From: Apoderus coryli
Lineage: Eukaryota; Arthropoda; Insecta; Coleoptera; Attelabidae
Reading direction: 5' to 3'
Length of the DNA stretch: 64,000 nucleotides
Assembly: GCA_911728435.2 (NCBI GenBank)
Contig: OU452209.1
Location: 14,118,869 to 14,182,868 of the forward strand
Shown piece by piece: positions 1 to 12,989 of the stretch (the first letter of the stretch is position 1; each line of letters begins with the position of its first letter). A model generated the notes under the pieces. The model was not told where the DNA came from, did not search any database, and saw nothing but the letters and a program-made list of their open reading frames with translations. The position numbers and the translations under genes are program-made.

Positions 1-2217
1 GTTAACAAAGTCTGACTATACGGCTAAGCAAGCCCATGTTGAATTGTCGAAAAAGATAACTAAAAGAGATCCAGGTAATGCACCGAAATTGGGTGATCGT
101 ATACCATATGTCATAATAGCAGCCACTAGGAGTGCCAAGGCTTATGAGAAAGCAGAGGTAAGTCAATAAAGGCAACACCCCTAAATTAGGCCCAATTCTA
201 AAACAAGCTGCAACTTTGTAAGAGCTTAGACTTCACTTCATGAATAAAATAAAAAGTCTGCTCTCTGCAAGTTGGTTAAAGAACCGCTGATGATGATGAA
301 TCATTTTTTCTTGTTATTTCTAAAGAAAAATGTTCACAAATTCCTTGATCTTAAGAGGATATGATCCTTTTCCCCATTGGAGACAGTTCATAGTTCCTAT
401 TAGAGCTCCGTCTCAGCCCGAAACCGGATTCTCTCCAAGGTCATGAAGGAAGCCTCGAGAGTTGTTTTTAAAGTTGATAAGGAGCTAGCTCCTCTGGCAG
501 GAATAAAAGCTGCTTTCTTGAGAAGTCCTCAGCCGCAACTAGCGTTAAGTCCGCCCGGTTCTAATCAGTCCAGGTTTGCGACTGTCTCCTGTACCAGGGC
601 ATCTAGCGGACATTACGCCAAGAACCGCTTTTCTTAATTACAATGGGTGCGTACCACTTCCCAAAGGCGTGGCATCCAGCTCTTCCATCAGCCTTTCTCG
701 GATCATCCACCATCCGGGAGACTGCCTCTCTGTAGCTAGTTCGGTATTTGATTTTCAAGTTGTTTGTCGCTTTGAGAGTTAAAGAGGAGTTTTGGAGTGC
801 AAGGAGTCCCTTTTGATAGAGTCTCCTTGTTGGATAAAGAGGCTCTAGTGTTCTCTCGATGGGGTGTTGTTCTTTACGGGGCATCAGACCTTAAAAGTAA
901 TTATGTATGTTTTGTTTCAGGATCCGATTTACGTACTAGAGAACAATATTCCTATTGATGCTAAATATTATCTAGAAAATCAACTATCAAAACCATTAGT
1001 GCGAATATTCCAACCTATCCTTGGCGATAATGCTGAATCAATACTATTACGTGAGTTTTATTTGCACATATTAAAAGACTAATTTCATAGAGTTCAATAC
1101 AACTCTATGAAACTGGTCCTAGTAAAACTTAAAGTTCCCAAGTTGTAGAGGATCAAAATCCAATCGTTATGTCGCAGATAAGTCCAAGGATTCTACATTC
1201 GGGCGTTTAATAAAATGAGAAGCAATTAGTTAATGTGTAAAGGACAATGGCAAAAGGTTCAGTCAGGATCCTGCTCAATAAGTCTCTGTCCCTTGCTTCA
1301 ATCTCCAAACTTTCTGCAGTTAAGCCCCGTACTCTTGTACATCCTTAGGTTTTCAGCCAGTGTAACTCAGTTGAAAACGCGACAGTGTCTCAGAATGGAT
1401 AGCCCAATCGATGCGTCTTCGTAGGATGCAATACTTACAACGATATCTCCACCTAAATTTACCTTCAATCATGATCCTGTCCGTTGTACAACATCTGCGC
1501 ATGCCAGGTTTTTACCCAGCCCAATGCAGTGGAAAAGACGACGATGATACCCGGATGTATTCTCAGAGGAGCTGATCGATATCCACGCCTACTCACATTT
1601 CATGAAAATATGGAGGGTCCAGAACTCGCATAAAAGCTCAAAGGTCGCTTTTCCTCATCGCCAAATATTCCTGCAACATTCTCATTGTTATAGTTTGAAA
1701 AAATGCTGACGAGTTAGTAAAAATCTCATTTGATGTTGACTTAAAATCTAAGAGGCCTCGATCATTGTTCAGAGTTGCTCGAAGGGTCAGACTCCGTGGT
1801 AAACTAACCAATAATTTTCTTCTAGGGGGCGAACATACCATGACAAGAACAGTAGTGACGTCAAAAGTGGGAGCTCTAGCAGCGTTCACAACAAAGAAAG
1901 AGACTTGTCTGGGCTGTAAATCGGTTCTAGCCAAAGGTTATGAATCCGAAGCGGTATGCGCTTATTGTAAACCCAAAGAATCGACAATATACCAGCAGGA
2001 ACTCAGCCATCACAGGATGTTGGAGGATCGATTCGCATCGTTGTTCACTGAGTGTCAACGATGTCAGGGTTCATTATGTGAGGAGATTTTGTGTACAAGT
2101 CGAGACTGTCCGATATTTTATATTAGGAAAAAGGTGCAAATGGAGTTGGATACTACTAAGGCAAAAGTGATGAGGTTTGGAGAGCCGATTATTGAAGAGG
2201 AAGAGGATCTGTTTTAG
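1..2217 (+). CDS. POLD1: DNA polymerase delta catalytic subunit, last three exons (5' end outside window)
   Basis: Three exons join in frame: 2-157 (base 1 ends the previous codon), 921-1050 and 1826-2217. Introns are GT-AG (donors GTAAGT and GTGAGT; acceptors TTTCAG and TTCTAG). The first exon reads [18 protein letters not shown] and [11 protein letters not shown], part of the family-B polymerase thumb and C-terminal region. The last exon carries the two metal sites known from POLD1: CysA (CLGC then CAYC) and CysB (CQRC then CTSRDC), the latter binding a [4Fe-4S] cluster needed for accessory-subunit contact. The protein ends on an acidic tail, EEEEDLF, then TAG. POLD1 synthesises and proofreads the lagging strand in the nucleus; the catalytic domains lie left of the window. 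All eight cysteines and the frame are intact, so the gene looks functional. Confidence 0.96.
158..920 (+). other. POLD1 intron
   Basis: Intron between the first two visible POLD1 exons, with GTAAGT donor and TTTGTTTCAG acceptor. About 400-880 is less AT-rich than the surroundings and holds a 93-codon minus-strand frame that I cannot assign; it may be transposon debris. Confidence 0.85.
1051..1825 (+). other. POLD1 intron
   Basis: Intron with GTGAGT donor and TTTTCTTCTAG acceptor. The middle (1230-1620) is balanced in base composition and resembles decayed element sequence, but no motif is readable in any frame. Confidence 0.85.
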
Positions 2218-2417
2218 ATATTTGTAGTAATTTATTATTGTGGTTTTATTACTTATGAAATATATTTTTAAAATTAGGGCTTTGAGTTCCTTTAATCGAT
2301 TATTCTTCATTGTGTTTGGGGATAGATCTGGCAGGTGGGAGGCTAGCTTGTGTTTTTTTTTAAAACCACGAATTCGCCAATCGTATGATTTAAACCCATT
2401 TTTTTTAATTATTAATA

Positions 2418-2690
2418 CATGATGACCCTTTAATTGTTATTTTCTGATGTTTGCACTTTATTTTAATTATTATTAATTGATGATGTTCCTTTAATTGTTA
2501 TTTCCTGATTTGTCCACTTTATTTATTTATTTTTTTATTATTATTAACACCTGATGTTCCTTTGTTGTTATTTCCTAATTTGTCCACATTTTTTTGCATT
2601 TTTTTATTATTAGCACATGATGTCTCTTTAATTGTTGTTTCCTGGTTTGTCTATTTTATTATAATTATTTTTTTTTAATTATTTCTTTTT
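2418..2690 (+). repeat. AT-rich minisatellite, left block
   Basis: About four diverged tandem copies of a 65-80 bp unit with the core ACATGATGTTCCTTT, then GTTATTTCCTGATTTGTCCA and a run of TTTATT/TTATTATT. Core starts lie near 2418, 2481, 2550 and 2616. The same unit returns at 6184-6430, beyond the RTE cluster. Confidence 0.85.
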
Positions 2691-3455
2691 AAAGTGCCAT
2701 ATGATTCTATTAATTGCAGCATTTTGCAGTGCCGGAAGTCCCTTATTCCTGTCCATTGTCGTATGTTTCGTAGCCAGGATAATTTTCTTCTACCTACTCC
2801 TCCTTTTCCTCCTTCTATTTTACCCTGGAGGATAAGACGTTGGAAATGATAACGCTCTCTACGTAGGATGTGTCCCAAGGAGGCCAGTTTTCTTCTGATG
2901 TTTTCGAAGTTCACGGTCTACTAAATTAGCTCTTCTCAGTATGTCCTCGTTCGTCACATGATCCACCCCCGATACTCTCAGCATTCGTCGCAGGGTCCAC
3001 CTCTCGAAGGCCTCAAGGTTGTTGGTAATTGCTGTTTTGAAGACAAGACTAGCACTTTACCATGCTATATCTGAGACTTACGTTTTTATCTGTCAAAAAT
3101 GTTCTCTTAAGTCTTAAGAAGGTTGTTCGAGCTTGCTCGATTATGCATTTTATTTCCTGATCTGGGTTCCATTTTTGGTTGATCATGCATCCCAAGTATT
3201 TAAGTTGTGACTTGTTCAATGCTCTCTCCATTTATGGATATTGTGGTTAAATGCACAGATCTAGATCTGTGGTTAAATGTGTTCTTTGAGGATTTTCTTA
3301 ATTGACCTTATCTAGTAGAGTTTGTAGATCATTTGCCCTATCCGCTAATATCACGGTATCATCCGCATATCGAATATTGTTGATGGGAATTCCGTTTACT
3401 TTAATGCCAATGGGACTGTCGGAGATTAACTCGGTGAATGCTCTTTTCACATACA
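2680..3455 (-). mobile_element. RTE-type non-LTR retrotransposon, copy A (3' part of reverse transcriptase)
   Basis: Reading the minus strand: IRYADDTVILAD near 3340-3375 (the RT catalytic YADD), YLGCMINQKWNPDQEI near 3170-3210, VDHVTNEDILRRANL near 2935-2975, then LGHILRRE and GRRKLSWLRNIRQWTG to the 3' end near 2690. This is the usual C-terminal order of insect RTE elements. The frame is broken between blocks and everything upstream of the region before YADD is missing, so the copy is 5'-truncated and dead. Its 5' break abuts the 3' end of copy B. Confidence 0.88.
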
Positions 3456-5997
3456 ATTCTTTCTTCTTATAGTGCCGTATTCGTTTAACGAATGTTGGCG
3501 ATCATGTTGACTATTTTCACCTTGTTGACAGCCGCTCTGAACAGTCCTGATGTTGATTGGCCAAACCACTCCCTCAAGTTTTTTAACCAAGAGATGCGTC
3601 TTCTGCCCGGTCCGCGTTTACCTTCTATCTTTCCCTGAAGTACTAGATGTAATATATTATATATTTCAGGGTGTCCAAAGTAGGAGAGCTTTCGGGTCTT
3701 TACTGCATTAATGACTTCTTTATCCTTTCCCATTCTGTTCATTACTTCGACATTGGTGACATGGTCAATCCAGCTTATTCTTAACATTCTTCTGTATGTC
3801 CATAGTTCGAAGGCCTCAAGTTTTTTCGTGGTATTCTCTGTAAGTGTCGACTCAACTCCATACAGAAGAACAGAAAACACGTAACAGCGGACCATTCTCA
3901 ACGTTAAGTTAAGATCGCGTCCGCAGAGTATATTTTTCATGCGTATAAAGGCGTTTCTCGCAATCTCAATTCTTCTTTTTATCTCTTTTGAATGATCCCA
4001 GTCGTCGCTTAGTAGTTGGCCTAGATATTCTATCTTCTCCGTTCTTTCCACTCGATTCTGTCCAATCCATAGCTGAGTGTTTATATTTCGTCTGCGGACA
4101 ATCATAAACTTGGTTTTTGTGATGTTTAATTTAAGGCCGAAATGTTCGCCATCTATCAAGGACACTCTGCAGATCTTCTATGCTGATTTGCCATCAACAC
4201 CGTATCATACGCGTATCTAATATTGTTCATTGCGATTCCGTTCACTTTAATTCCCTCTGGACTATCGAGGCAAGCTTCATTAAATATGGCTTCGGAATAT
4301 AAGTTGAAGAGCAGTGCAGACAGTATACACCCCTGCCTTACACCTCTCTTAATGGTAATATCCTCAGTAAAATCATTGTCCACCCTCAGGTTCGCTGTTT
4401 GACTCCAATATAGATTTGCTATGAAGTGTAGATCTTTATCATCTATGCCCGTGGTTTTCAGTATGTCCACCATCTTGTCATGTTGCACTTTGTCAAAAGC
4501 TTTTTCCAGGTTTACGAAGCACATGAAAACGTCAGTGTTAACGTCTCGGCATCGTTGAATTAAAACCTGGATAGAGAAAAGTGCCTCTCTTGTACCCAAT
4601 CCCTTACGAAAACCGAACTGACTATCTGCTATATGCTCCTCAATTGTCTTATATATTCTTTGGTGTATAATTCGCAGAAATATTTTGAGAACATGGCTCA
4701 TAAGAGATATAGTACGGTGGTCCTTACACTCCTTAGCATATGTTTCTTGGGTATGGGGATAAACGTTGACCACAACCAGTCAGAAGGAAAATATACACCG
4801 TCATATATTGTATTAAATATTTGTTTCAATAATTGAGTTGCATTTTTTCCCATTATTTTTAGGATCTCTGACGGGATTTCATCAGGACCAGTAGCTTTTT
4901 TATTTTTTGCTAACTGTATAGCCTTTTCTATTTCACTGATTGTTATTGGTGGCCCTGATATTTTTTCTTGTGCTTTATGTTCATCTTTCCTTTAATCTTC
5001 AAAAAGGTCCTGTATATATTCCTTCCATCTGATTAATTTATCTTCTATTTCTAGAATCAGCTGTCCAGATTTATCTTTTATGTTTGTATTATGCTTTTTC
5101 GGTTTAAGTCCTACGATTTTTTTGATTTTCTTATGTATATGGAAGTTATCGTGTCTTCTGTCGTATTCCTCTATTTCCTCACACTCTTGTGAGAAATATC
5201 GACTCTTAGCATTTCTAACTTTTCCTCTAATTTCCGCATTAATTCTTCTGTACTTACTATCATCACCCTTCACTTTCCACTGCCTTCTGTCTTCCATTAG
5301 TTTGAGGATCTCATCAGTCATCCAGCTTGGTTGTTTTGTCTGGCTTCAAATATGTGTTTATTGAGTTTTTAATTGTTGTAGCGAAACTCTCATATTTTCT
5401 TTCTGCAGATAGATTTTCTTTTTGGATTATTTCGATGTCCTTTTCTATTAGATTCATCACATTATCCCGAGTTGTGGGATTAGATAATTTATCAAAATCT
5501 AGTTTAACGCGATATCTAGGTTTAGGGAGTCTTTTAAACCGACACAAAATATTTGCCATCAATAGTCGGTGGTCCGAAGGGACGTCCGCGCCAGGATACG
5601 TTTTAACAAATTTAATTGAGTTTTTATATCTTTGTTTTATTGTAATTAAATCTATTTGATTTCTGATGATATGATCTTTTGAATCTCCTGGTGCTTTCCA
5701 CGTATACAGACGTCGTTTTGGCAGCTTAAAAAAGGTATTCATGATAGCTAAATGGTTCTCCACGCAATTGTCCGAATTTATCACCTCGTTCATTTCTAAC
5801 ACCTAGTCCGTAACTGCCTATCACACTACCTTCCTTCCCACAGCCGACTTTGGCATTCAAATCACCCATTAAGACAGTTATTGAATTGCTTTTTAGTTTA
5901 TTCATTGCAATATTCAGATCCATATAGAACTGTTCTATTTCCTCCTCGGTACATATCGAAGTAGGTGCATAGACCTGGATGCAATTGATCCACATAC
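3456..5997 (-). mobile_element. RTE-type non-LTR retrotransposon, copy B (endonuclease plus reverse transcriptase)
   Basis: Longest RTE copy. From the 5' side: an AP-type endonuclease (5314-5995) with IQVYAPTS, GDLNAKVG, RNQIDLITI and the catalytic PSDHRLLMA; a linker (4992-5321); RT (4156-4773) with FGFRKGLGTREALF, FVNLEKAFDKVQHDK, GVRQGCILSALLF and the active-site block; then the C-terminal region (3485-4165) with YLGQLLSD and GRRRISWLKNLREWFG. The 3' end is near 3456, with an AAGAAGAAAG-type tail. The active site reads RYAYDTVL, so one catalytic Asp is Tyr. Several frameshifts and loss of the endonuclease N-terminus also mark it inactive. Confidence 0.93.
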
Positions 5998-6190
5998 AAT
6001 ATCGGAGACAAAATACACCCTTGGCGGACGCCCTTTTTTATTTCAAAATCCTCAGTTGTTCCTGCATTCTGAATTCGGATTTCCACTCTTTGGTTCCAGT
6101 ACAAATTACCCACAAGTCTGATATCTTTTCCACCCTGTCCGAAGTCCCAAAGATATGATATAAGGAGATCGTGTTGTACACAACACATGA
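5998..6190 (-). mobile_element. RTE reverse-transcriptase fragment fused head-on to copy B
   Basis: The minus strand reads VGNLYWNQRVEIRIQNA then FEIKKGVRQGCILSPILY, the RT region just before the catalytic block, and switches directly into endonuclease sequence of copy B around 6000. A normal element has endonuclease before RT, so this is a third truncated copy or a chimera. Confidence 0.85.
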
Positions 6191-6430
6191 TGTTCCTTTC
6201 TTGTTATTCCCTGATTTGTCCACTTTATTTATTTATTTGTTTATTATTATTAACATTTCATGTTCCTTTATTTTTATTTCCTGATTTGTCAATTTTATTT
6301 TTTTTATTATTAACACATGATGTCCCTTTAATTGTTATTTCCTGATTTGTCCACTTTATTTATTTTTTTATTATTATTATTAACACATGATGTTTCTTTG
6401 TTATTTTCTAATTTGTCCATTTTTCTCCTT
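6184..6430 (+). repeat. AT-rich minisatellite, right block
   Basis: About four copies of the same unit seen at 2418-2690 (core ACATGATGTTCCTTT and GTTATTTCCTGATTTGTCCA), in the same orientation, starting near 6185, 6256, 6320 and 6391. Confidence 0.85.
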
Positions 6431-7175
6431 TTTTTTTTGTGTATATTAGATATGGTTTAAGCACAGCTAGTTTATATTGCTGTGGTTTAAGGGTCCTCGC
6501 CACTGTTAGCAAGAGTTCATGATAATTTATTGGGGCAAAATTTGAAACTGATTCAATGTGGGACAGTTTACCCTATACCCTCCTTATCTACTCTTAACGT
6601 TGCTCAGGGTTTCTATATCATATCAAAGTACACACTATATCTTTCTTCAGCATTGTTTCACAAACTAAGTTGCTGTGAGGAAATTGAATATACTCTTAAC
6701 AACGCGACGTCCCTTTATTGCCAAGATCATTTTAATTGGCAATGGAATCAATCACAAAGCAAGGATATGATCAATTTGGTTTTACAAAAAAAAAAACTTC
6801 TCGGGTTAATTTATAAATTATGGATCTACCCCCCTAAGAGATTGCAGATTGGAAAAATGCAATCGCATGTGTTACAGAGAAACTAAACAAAAACATATTT
6901 CACTTTAATGAATATAAGACAATTATTTTGTAAAACAGAGCTGCTTAATTAATTTTTATTCATTAAATAATAATTACAAGTACTAAACATTATTGTTTGT
7001 TATACAAACTCAAAAAAACAAAAAAAAATTACAAACTAACTCTCTTATCTGCTGATATAAAAATATTCAAAAGATATTACACAATATTATAAGTAATAAA
7101 TTGGAAATAAACAATTACATAGACTAGAAATCTATTTAAAAATAATATAATAAATTAAAATTATTATATATAGGG
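6431..7175. other. Intergenic, no supported gene
   Basis: AT-rich. A 118-codon plus-strand frame at 6530-6886 matches nothing I recognise, has low complexity at its 3' end (an A11 run) and is not supported. 6890-7175 is A/T-rich sequence that probably includes the ARL1 3' UTR (ARL1 is on the minus strand). Confidence 0.6.
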
Positions 7176-8203
<1,028 letters not shown>

Positions 8204-9261
8204 GATTAATAAAGTTGTTTAGTCTATTTATGTAATGGAATTAATTTTGTCTGCCTTATAAAAGTTAATTGTACATTTTATTTCTTAATTTGTAATAATA
8301 AAGTTTGAAATTTATAATTTACTTGATGACTGTGGTAAGATTTCGGCTATATTTTTTGTTGACAGTTTAAATGTTGACGTTGCGAGAAATGATGTTTACA
8401 GATTATAATAACCGTAGAAAGCTAAACATGAAAAGAACACAGGGTTCGTTTAAAAGGACAAGTTATTGATGTTTTTTTTGAAAGTGGCAACATCTACCAC
8501 AACATACTTGAACTAGAACATTTCAAAAAGTAAGTATCTAGCCTTTCATTATTATAATTTTAAAATATTGATATTTGAACTGTTTTAACAATTCTAAGAA
8601 TTCTTGTGATTGGGTTATTCTTTCGTAGTGATTGATCTGAACAAGTGAATGTAATTATACTGAACTGAATATTTGACGAAATCGAAAGATAATCTTTTTT
8701 GTGATTGTCTTTCACTTAACTAGAAAACTTGTGGAAACAAAACTTAACAGTGTATCTTATGTGGACCTCACGCATCACTCACCTAACTTGCAGTTTTATA
8801 AACTGTTAAAATTAACTTTGGTCAAAACCATATATATATATGGAGGACTATATCGTTCAAAACCGTCTGCGCAACGGAATAACAAGCAATAGAGAAACCG
8901 CCATTTTGATGTGGTTTTGCTGCCAAGTTATTGCATTGCCTTCTAATTTTTAATTTTTGATACTATAACAACATGTTCAAAGGACAATTAAAATATATGA
9001 TGGTGTAAATATATTGGAATAATCTAAAATTTTTCAACATCAATATGAAAGAGATATCATAGTTGGTTTTATTACTGCCAAATTATATGTAATTTTAGTA
9101 TTCAATATATTTTGTATATCTTAAATGCGACAACATTGGCTTTTCCCACATAAAATTTGACTCTTATAGTTTATATTCCAGCTAACATCCATATATTATA
9201 ATCCTTTATATTTTATATTATTATCACAATAATATATTATACGTATAGTTTAAGGTTATAT

Positions 9262-9288
9262 CACAGCTAACATACAATGTTAGCTGTG
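9262..9288. repeat. Perfect 12-bp inverted repeat with 3-nt loop
   Basis: CACAGCTAACAT, ACA, ATGTTAGCTGTG. A perfect hairpin in AT-rich intergenic DNA. Confidence 0.8.
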
Positions 9289-10364
9289 GTTATATTATAC
9301 AATACAATTACGTGATTTATACCAATTACATTATTTTTATAACGTTTCCAAGGTAAGCTCATTAAGTACTTTTTAACACTCCCCTGTAGGAGAACATCAA
9401 AATGGCCGCGCCCTAGATTCCACCTTTTTTACCTCTCACTTGAGCGATACTGTTCTCTAAATTTATGTCCAAGGGTCTGTTTTTAACCCATGGCTAATAT
9501 TGGATATAAGAAGTTGCATAAGCTTGATTAGAGATAATCGAAAATTTAAAACATTTTAATACTTGTTCTAAACGTAGGAATGTATGTAAACCTTTCAGTA
9601 TAAAAATACTAGCTTAAAAAAAATCATATAAATATTCATTAATTGTATGTACGTACACACGGTATTTACATCAACAACATTGTACGCATATTTGTCCAAT
9701 TAGGTCAAATATCTCGCAGCCATAACATGTAATTAAACCTCCGGCTACGAAGTGCTTCATATAATATGTTATACCACAGTATATAAGTACTTACCTAGTT
9801 ACTATAACCATCGGACGATGGAATGTGTCTTCTTCCCCTTGTTGTTTTTAAGCGGCAGCAGAATAATATAGATATTATTGTTCTAGCTGAACCGACAATT
9901 ATAGCCTTATTAGTATTATTCTATTATCAAGTATTTATTTACACATTGCATTGAAGCTTGTATCACAGCTGCTGATATTTTGGCAACAATTTGTGTGTTT
10001 GGGACTTTTTGAGAAACCATCAGGATCAGTCACGCAAGAGGCTCCTCGAAATTTTGAAAACATGAAAACAAATTGATTAGATTTGACGGAATTCTTAAGC
10101 TACGTAAACAATTTTTTCTGTATTTTTTACATCCAAAAGACGCGATCTCATAATATTATTCTTTCACAAATTAACGCATGCAAAATGGAATGTGTTGCAG
10201 TCTGTATATGTCACCTACCAACATAAATATACATATATATTTATGTCTCTATCTCACTATAGATCGCAGGTTTTACATTAACAAATATCACAATGTATGA
10301 ATTATGAATATAGTGATGACAGATGTCAAAAGCACCATCTAGTGGTAGTCTGTAATTTGTTAAA

Positions 10365-10386
10365 ATATAAAAGGCGACCCTCGTAT
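10365..10386 (+). repeat. Isolated mariner terminal inverted repeat
   Basis: ATATAAAAGGCGACCCTCGTA closely matches the 3' end of the mariner at 12990-13936 (ATATAAAAGTCAACCCTCGTA). No transposase adjoins it, so it is a solo end or the edge of a deleted copy. Confidence 0.65.
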
Positions 10387-10780
10387 CCACTTTTGCTGTA
10401 AAACTCAGTAACACCAGTCTATTTAGAGAAAAAGTACGAGTACACACAGAATTGAGGTTTACATACTGAATTGATATTTCATCAATTTTAATTAAGTACG
10501 TACCTACCTACAGACGTATTTTTTATGATTTGCATCGTCACGACTGCTAACAAGAAATATTTGACAAATTATAAATTTCTCGATAATTATTATTCTATAT
10601 GGATCAATCGCATGTTGTTTGTCTTTCTTAAGTTAAAATTTCGGGGTCAAATCATGCATAAATTTAAATAGTTAGACGATCATGTTTTTTGGTAGGTACC
10701 TACTACTTTATATATCTACAGGGTGGCAATAATTTGGAAATATAACCATCGGTCTGTAAGTTCTTAGAAAAAAACCTGTT

Positions 10781-10853
10781 GCCAGAGCTGGGAATTCGAA
10801 CCCATACCCTTCCGCATGCGAAGCAAACGCCCTACCAATGACACCACAGAAAC
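10781..10853 (-). repeat. tRNA-like SINE head (degenerate)
   Basis: The minus strand has a box A-like TGTCATTGGTAGGGCG, an anticodon-like arm and box B GGTTCGAATTCC. The T-stem is shifted by one base, so this is a tRNA-derived repeat rather than a functional tRNA. Confidence 0.6.
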
Positions 10854-10976
10854 CTGGTAACAAATATTGTATTTTAATTGTAATAATATAGGTTCCAACT
10901 ACCTAACTGATGAAATTTTAAACGCAATTTTCACGAAAATTATGGGGATTTAATTGATTTAGATACATGTGTATAT

Positions 10977-12420
10977 ACAGGGTGTTCCGACGAAGAATCT
11001 GCACCTAGTTTCTCCTCCTCTCATGAAACTCAACGCAGAAATTCTCGGGTATGTCGATTTTGTTTACTTTCGAACTCAAATCCTTTACCAGATTTTGGCT
11101 ATCGAGATAAGAAAAATATTTATTTATTCTTCCAAATCAATTTCCTCGCCTTTAAAGTAATCTCCTTCCGATGTAATGCACTTCTGCCAATGCTTTCATC
11201 CAATTCTCGAAACACTCTGCAGAATTCCCTTCCGGAATAGCCTTCAATTCTTTCTGTGGTTATACGGAACGATATCCGTCGAATTTTTGTCCAAATGATC
11301 TCGAAGAACCACAGCTTTGGCCTCGTGAGGCGAATAGTTTCCCGCAAACGATGCATGACACTCAAATAATAGCCAGTTTGGCTCGGTAGAAGAATTGATA
11401 ATTCTTTAAAACACGATATCGAAGAAAGGTGTCAACATGACTTCGATTTTTGATGAATTTGGTGCGGTTTCTTTGGTCTTGGCTCACATTTGGCATTGTA
11501 TTCGCTGGATTGATCGATGGTTTTAAAGATCCAAGTCTCATCTCCCAGTAATTATGCGTTTCAACTTTGTTTGGTAGTCAGGAAGGATTGTTGCATACGA
11601 CGAAAAAATTGAGTATTTTTGGCACCAAACCAAATCGTCTTTGAAAATTGATTGAACAGATCCAAGCGAAATGCCAACAAGGTCTCTAATTGTCAGTTGA
11701 CGATTTTCGAGCACTAAATCCTTGATTTTTTAGCAGTCAAATACTCTTGGTCTTGATTCTGGGCTCTTGAATGACTCTTCAGACCCAAATCGTCTTTGAA
11801 AATTGTTTGAACGGATCCAAACGAAATGTCAACAAGGTCTCTAATTGTCAGTTGACGATTTTCGAAGACCAAATCCTTGATTTGTTTGACGTGTTGTTCA
11901 TCAGTTGATGTTTTTGTTCGTTTTGGATGTGGTTCATTTTTTCACGCGTTTTCAACTTTATTTCAACATTTTTTACCAGTCAAATACTCTTGGTCTTGAT
12001 TCTGACCTCTTGAATGACTCTTCAGACAAAATCGTCTTTGAAAATTACTTGAACTGATCCAAACAAAATGTCAACATGGTCTCTAATTGTCAGTTGATGA
12101 TTTTCGAGGTCAAACTCCTTGATTTGCTTGACGTGTTGTTGATCAGTTGATGTTTTTGGTCGTCTTGGATGTGGTTGGTTTTTTCACGCTTTCTCGACTT
12201 TATTTCAACAGTTTATACCATCAGTCAAATAGTCTTGGTCTTGATTGTGGCCGCTTGAATGACACATCCGACCCAAATCGCCTTTGGAAATTGTTGGAAC
12301 GGATCCAAACGAAATGTCAACAAGGTCTCTAACGATTTTCGAGCACCAAATCCTTGATTTGCTTGACGTGTTGTTGTAATTCAACACTTGGACTTGATAG
12401 TGCATGTCCACCAAGAGCTT
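10977..12420 (-). mobile_element. Degenerate mariner with internally multiplied DNA-binding region
   Basis: The minus strand ends in a mariner-like C-terminus: YYLSVMHRLRETIRLTRPKL (about 11325-11380) and REFCRVFRELDE (about 11195-11230). Upstream lie four copies of the helix-turn-helix segment, LVLENRQLTIRDLV then a glycine/serine-rich turn, with GGTCTCTAA-type landmarks at 11681, 11836, 12078 and 12324. The catalytic core between these parts is lost. The left edge near 10977 begins TACAGGGTGTTCC, a typical Tc1/mariner end. Non-functional. Confidence 0.8.
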
Positions 12421-12544
12421 TTAGCAACATTTTGAACGTTCTAGCAGTAGAAATTTCTTTCCGAATGACTTAATTGCTTCAATTTTTAGATTTGGAAGGT
12501 TTATCAGCAACAGAAAATTTGAAAAGTCCTTCTTCATTTTCATT

Positions 12545-12700
12545 CACCAGGTTTGACTCCCAACGACCACTATCTCTTCAGAAACCTGAAACGATTTCTT
12601 TGGAGAAAGAGTTTTTCGTCGAATGATGAAGCTATTGCAGCCGTGGGGCAGTATTTGCAGAGCTTCTTGAAAATCATTACAGAGATGGTTTAATATTGAA
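12545..12700 (+). mobile_element. Mariner transposase C-terminal fragment
   Basis: The plus strand reads LTPNDHYLFRNLKRFLWRKS and SSNDEAIAAVGQYL, equivalent to the DLAPSDYHLFRNLKRFL block at the third catalytic Asp of mariners. It lies on the strand opposite to the neighbouring remnant and comes from a different mariner lineage. Confidence 0.75.
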
Positions 12701-12989
12701 TAAAAAAACTCATTTCATTGAAAAGTTCACAATTATTCATTGTGGCTTTCAATACTTTTCGACCAACCAGTTTCACTGGTTTTGTAGAATTTTAAACGGA
12801 TCCTATATCACGGATTTTTGAAGGTGTCAATATCTTTTTGACGGTAAATTCAGTTCTTTGATATAATCATGAATATAGTTTACTGAGGACTTTCTTTTTT
12901 CGTAAATAAGCATTTGAAGCATATTAGTTTCCTAGAAGAAATAAAAAACATTTTTGTGCGATTATTTTTTACAACTTTCGACGTGGATT

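Larger units (their letters stand above)
8204..10780. other. Intergenic, no supported gene
   Basis: The ARL1 promoter and 5' UTR should lie just right of 8203. Short frames here (8701-8892, 10241-10447) are AT-driven. Contains a hairpin at 9262-9288 and an isolated mariner-type terminal repeat near 10365-10386. Confidence 0.6.

Noticed and set aside
603..884. 93-codon minus-strand frame in a POLD1 intron
   Set aside because: No recognisable motif, and it lies inside a well-supported intron; probably chance or element debris.
6530..6886. 118-codon plus-strand frame between the RTE nest and ARL1
   Set aside because: No motif, ends in homopolymer-rich sequence, and has no splice or promoter context.
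10781..10853. Functional tRNA gene
   Set aside because: The T-arm is out of register and the D-arm is weak; kept only as a repeat.
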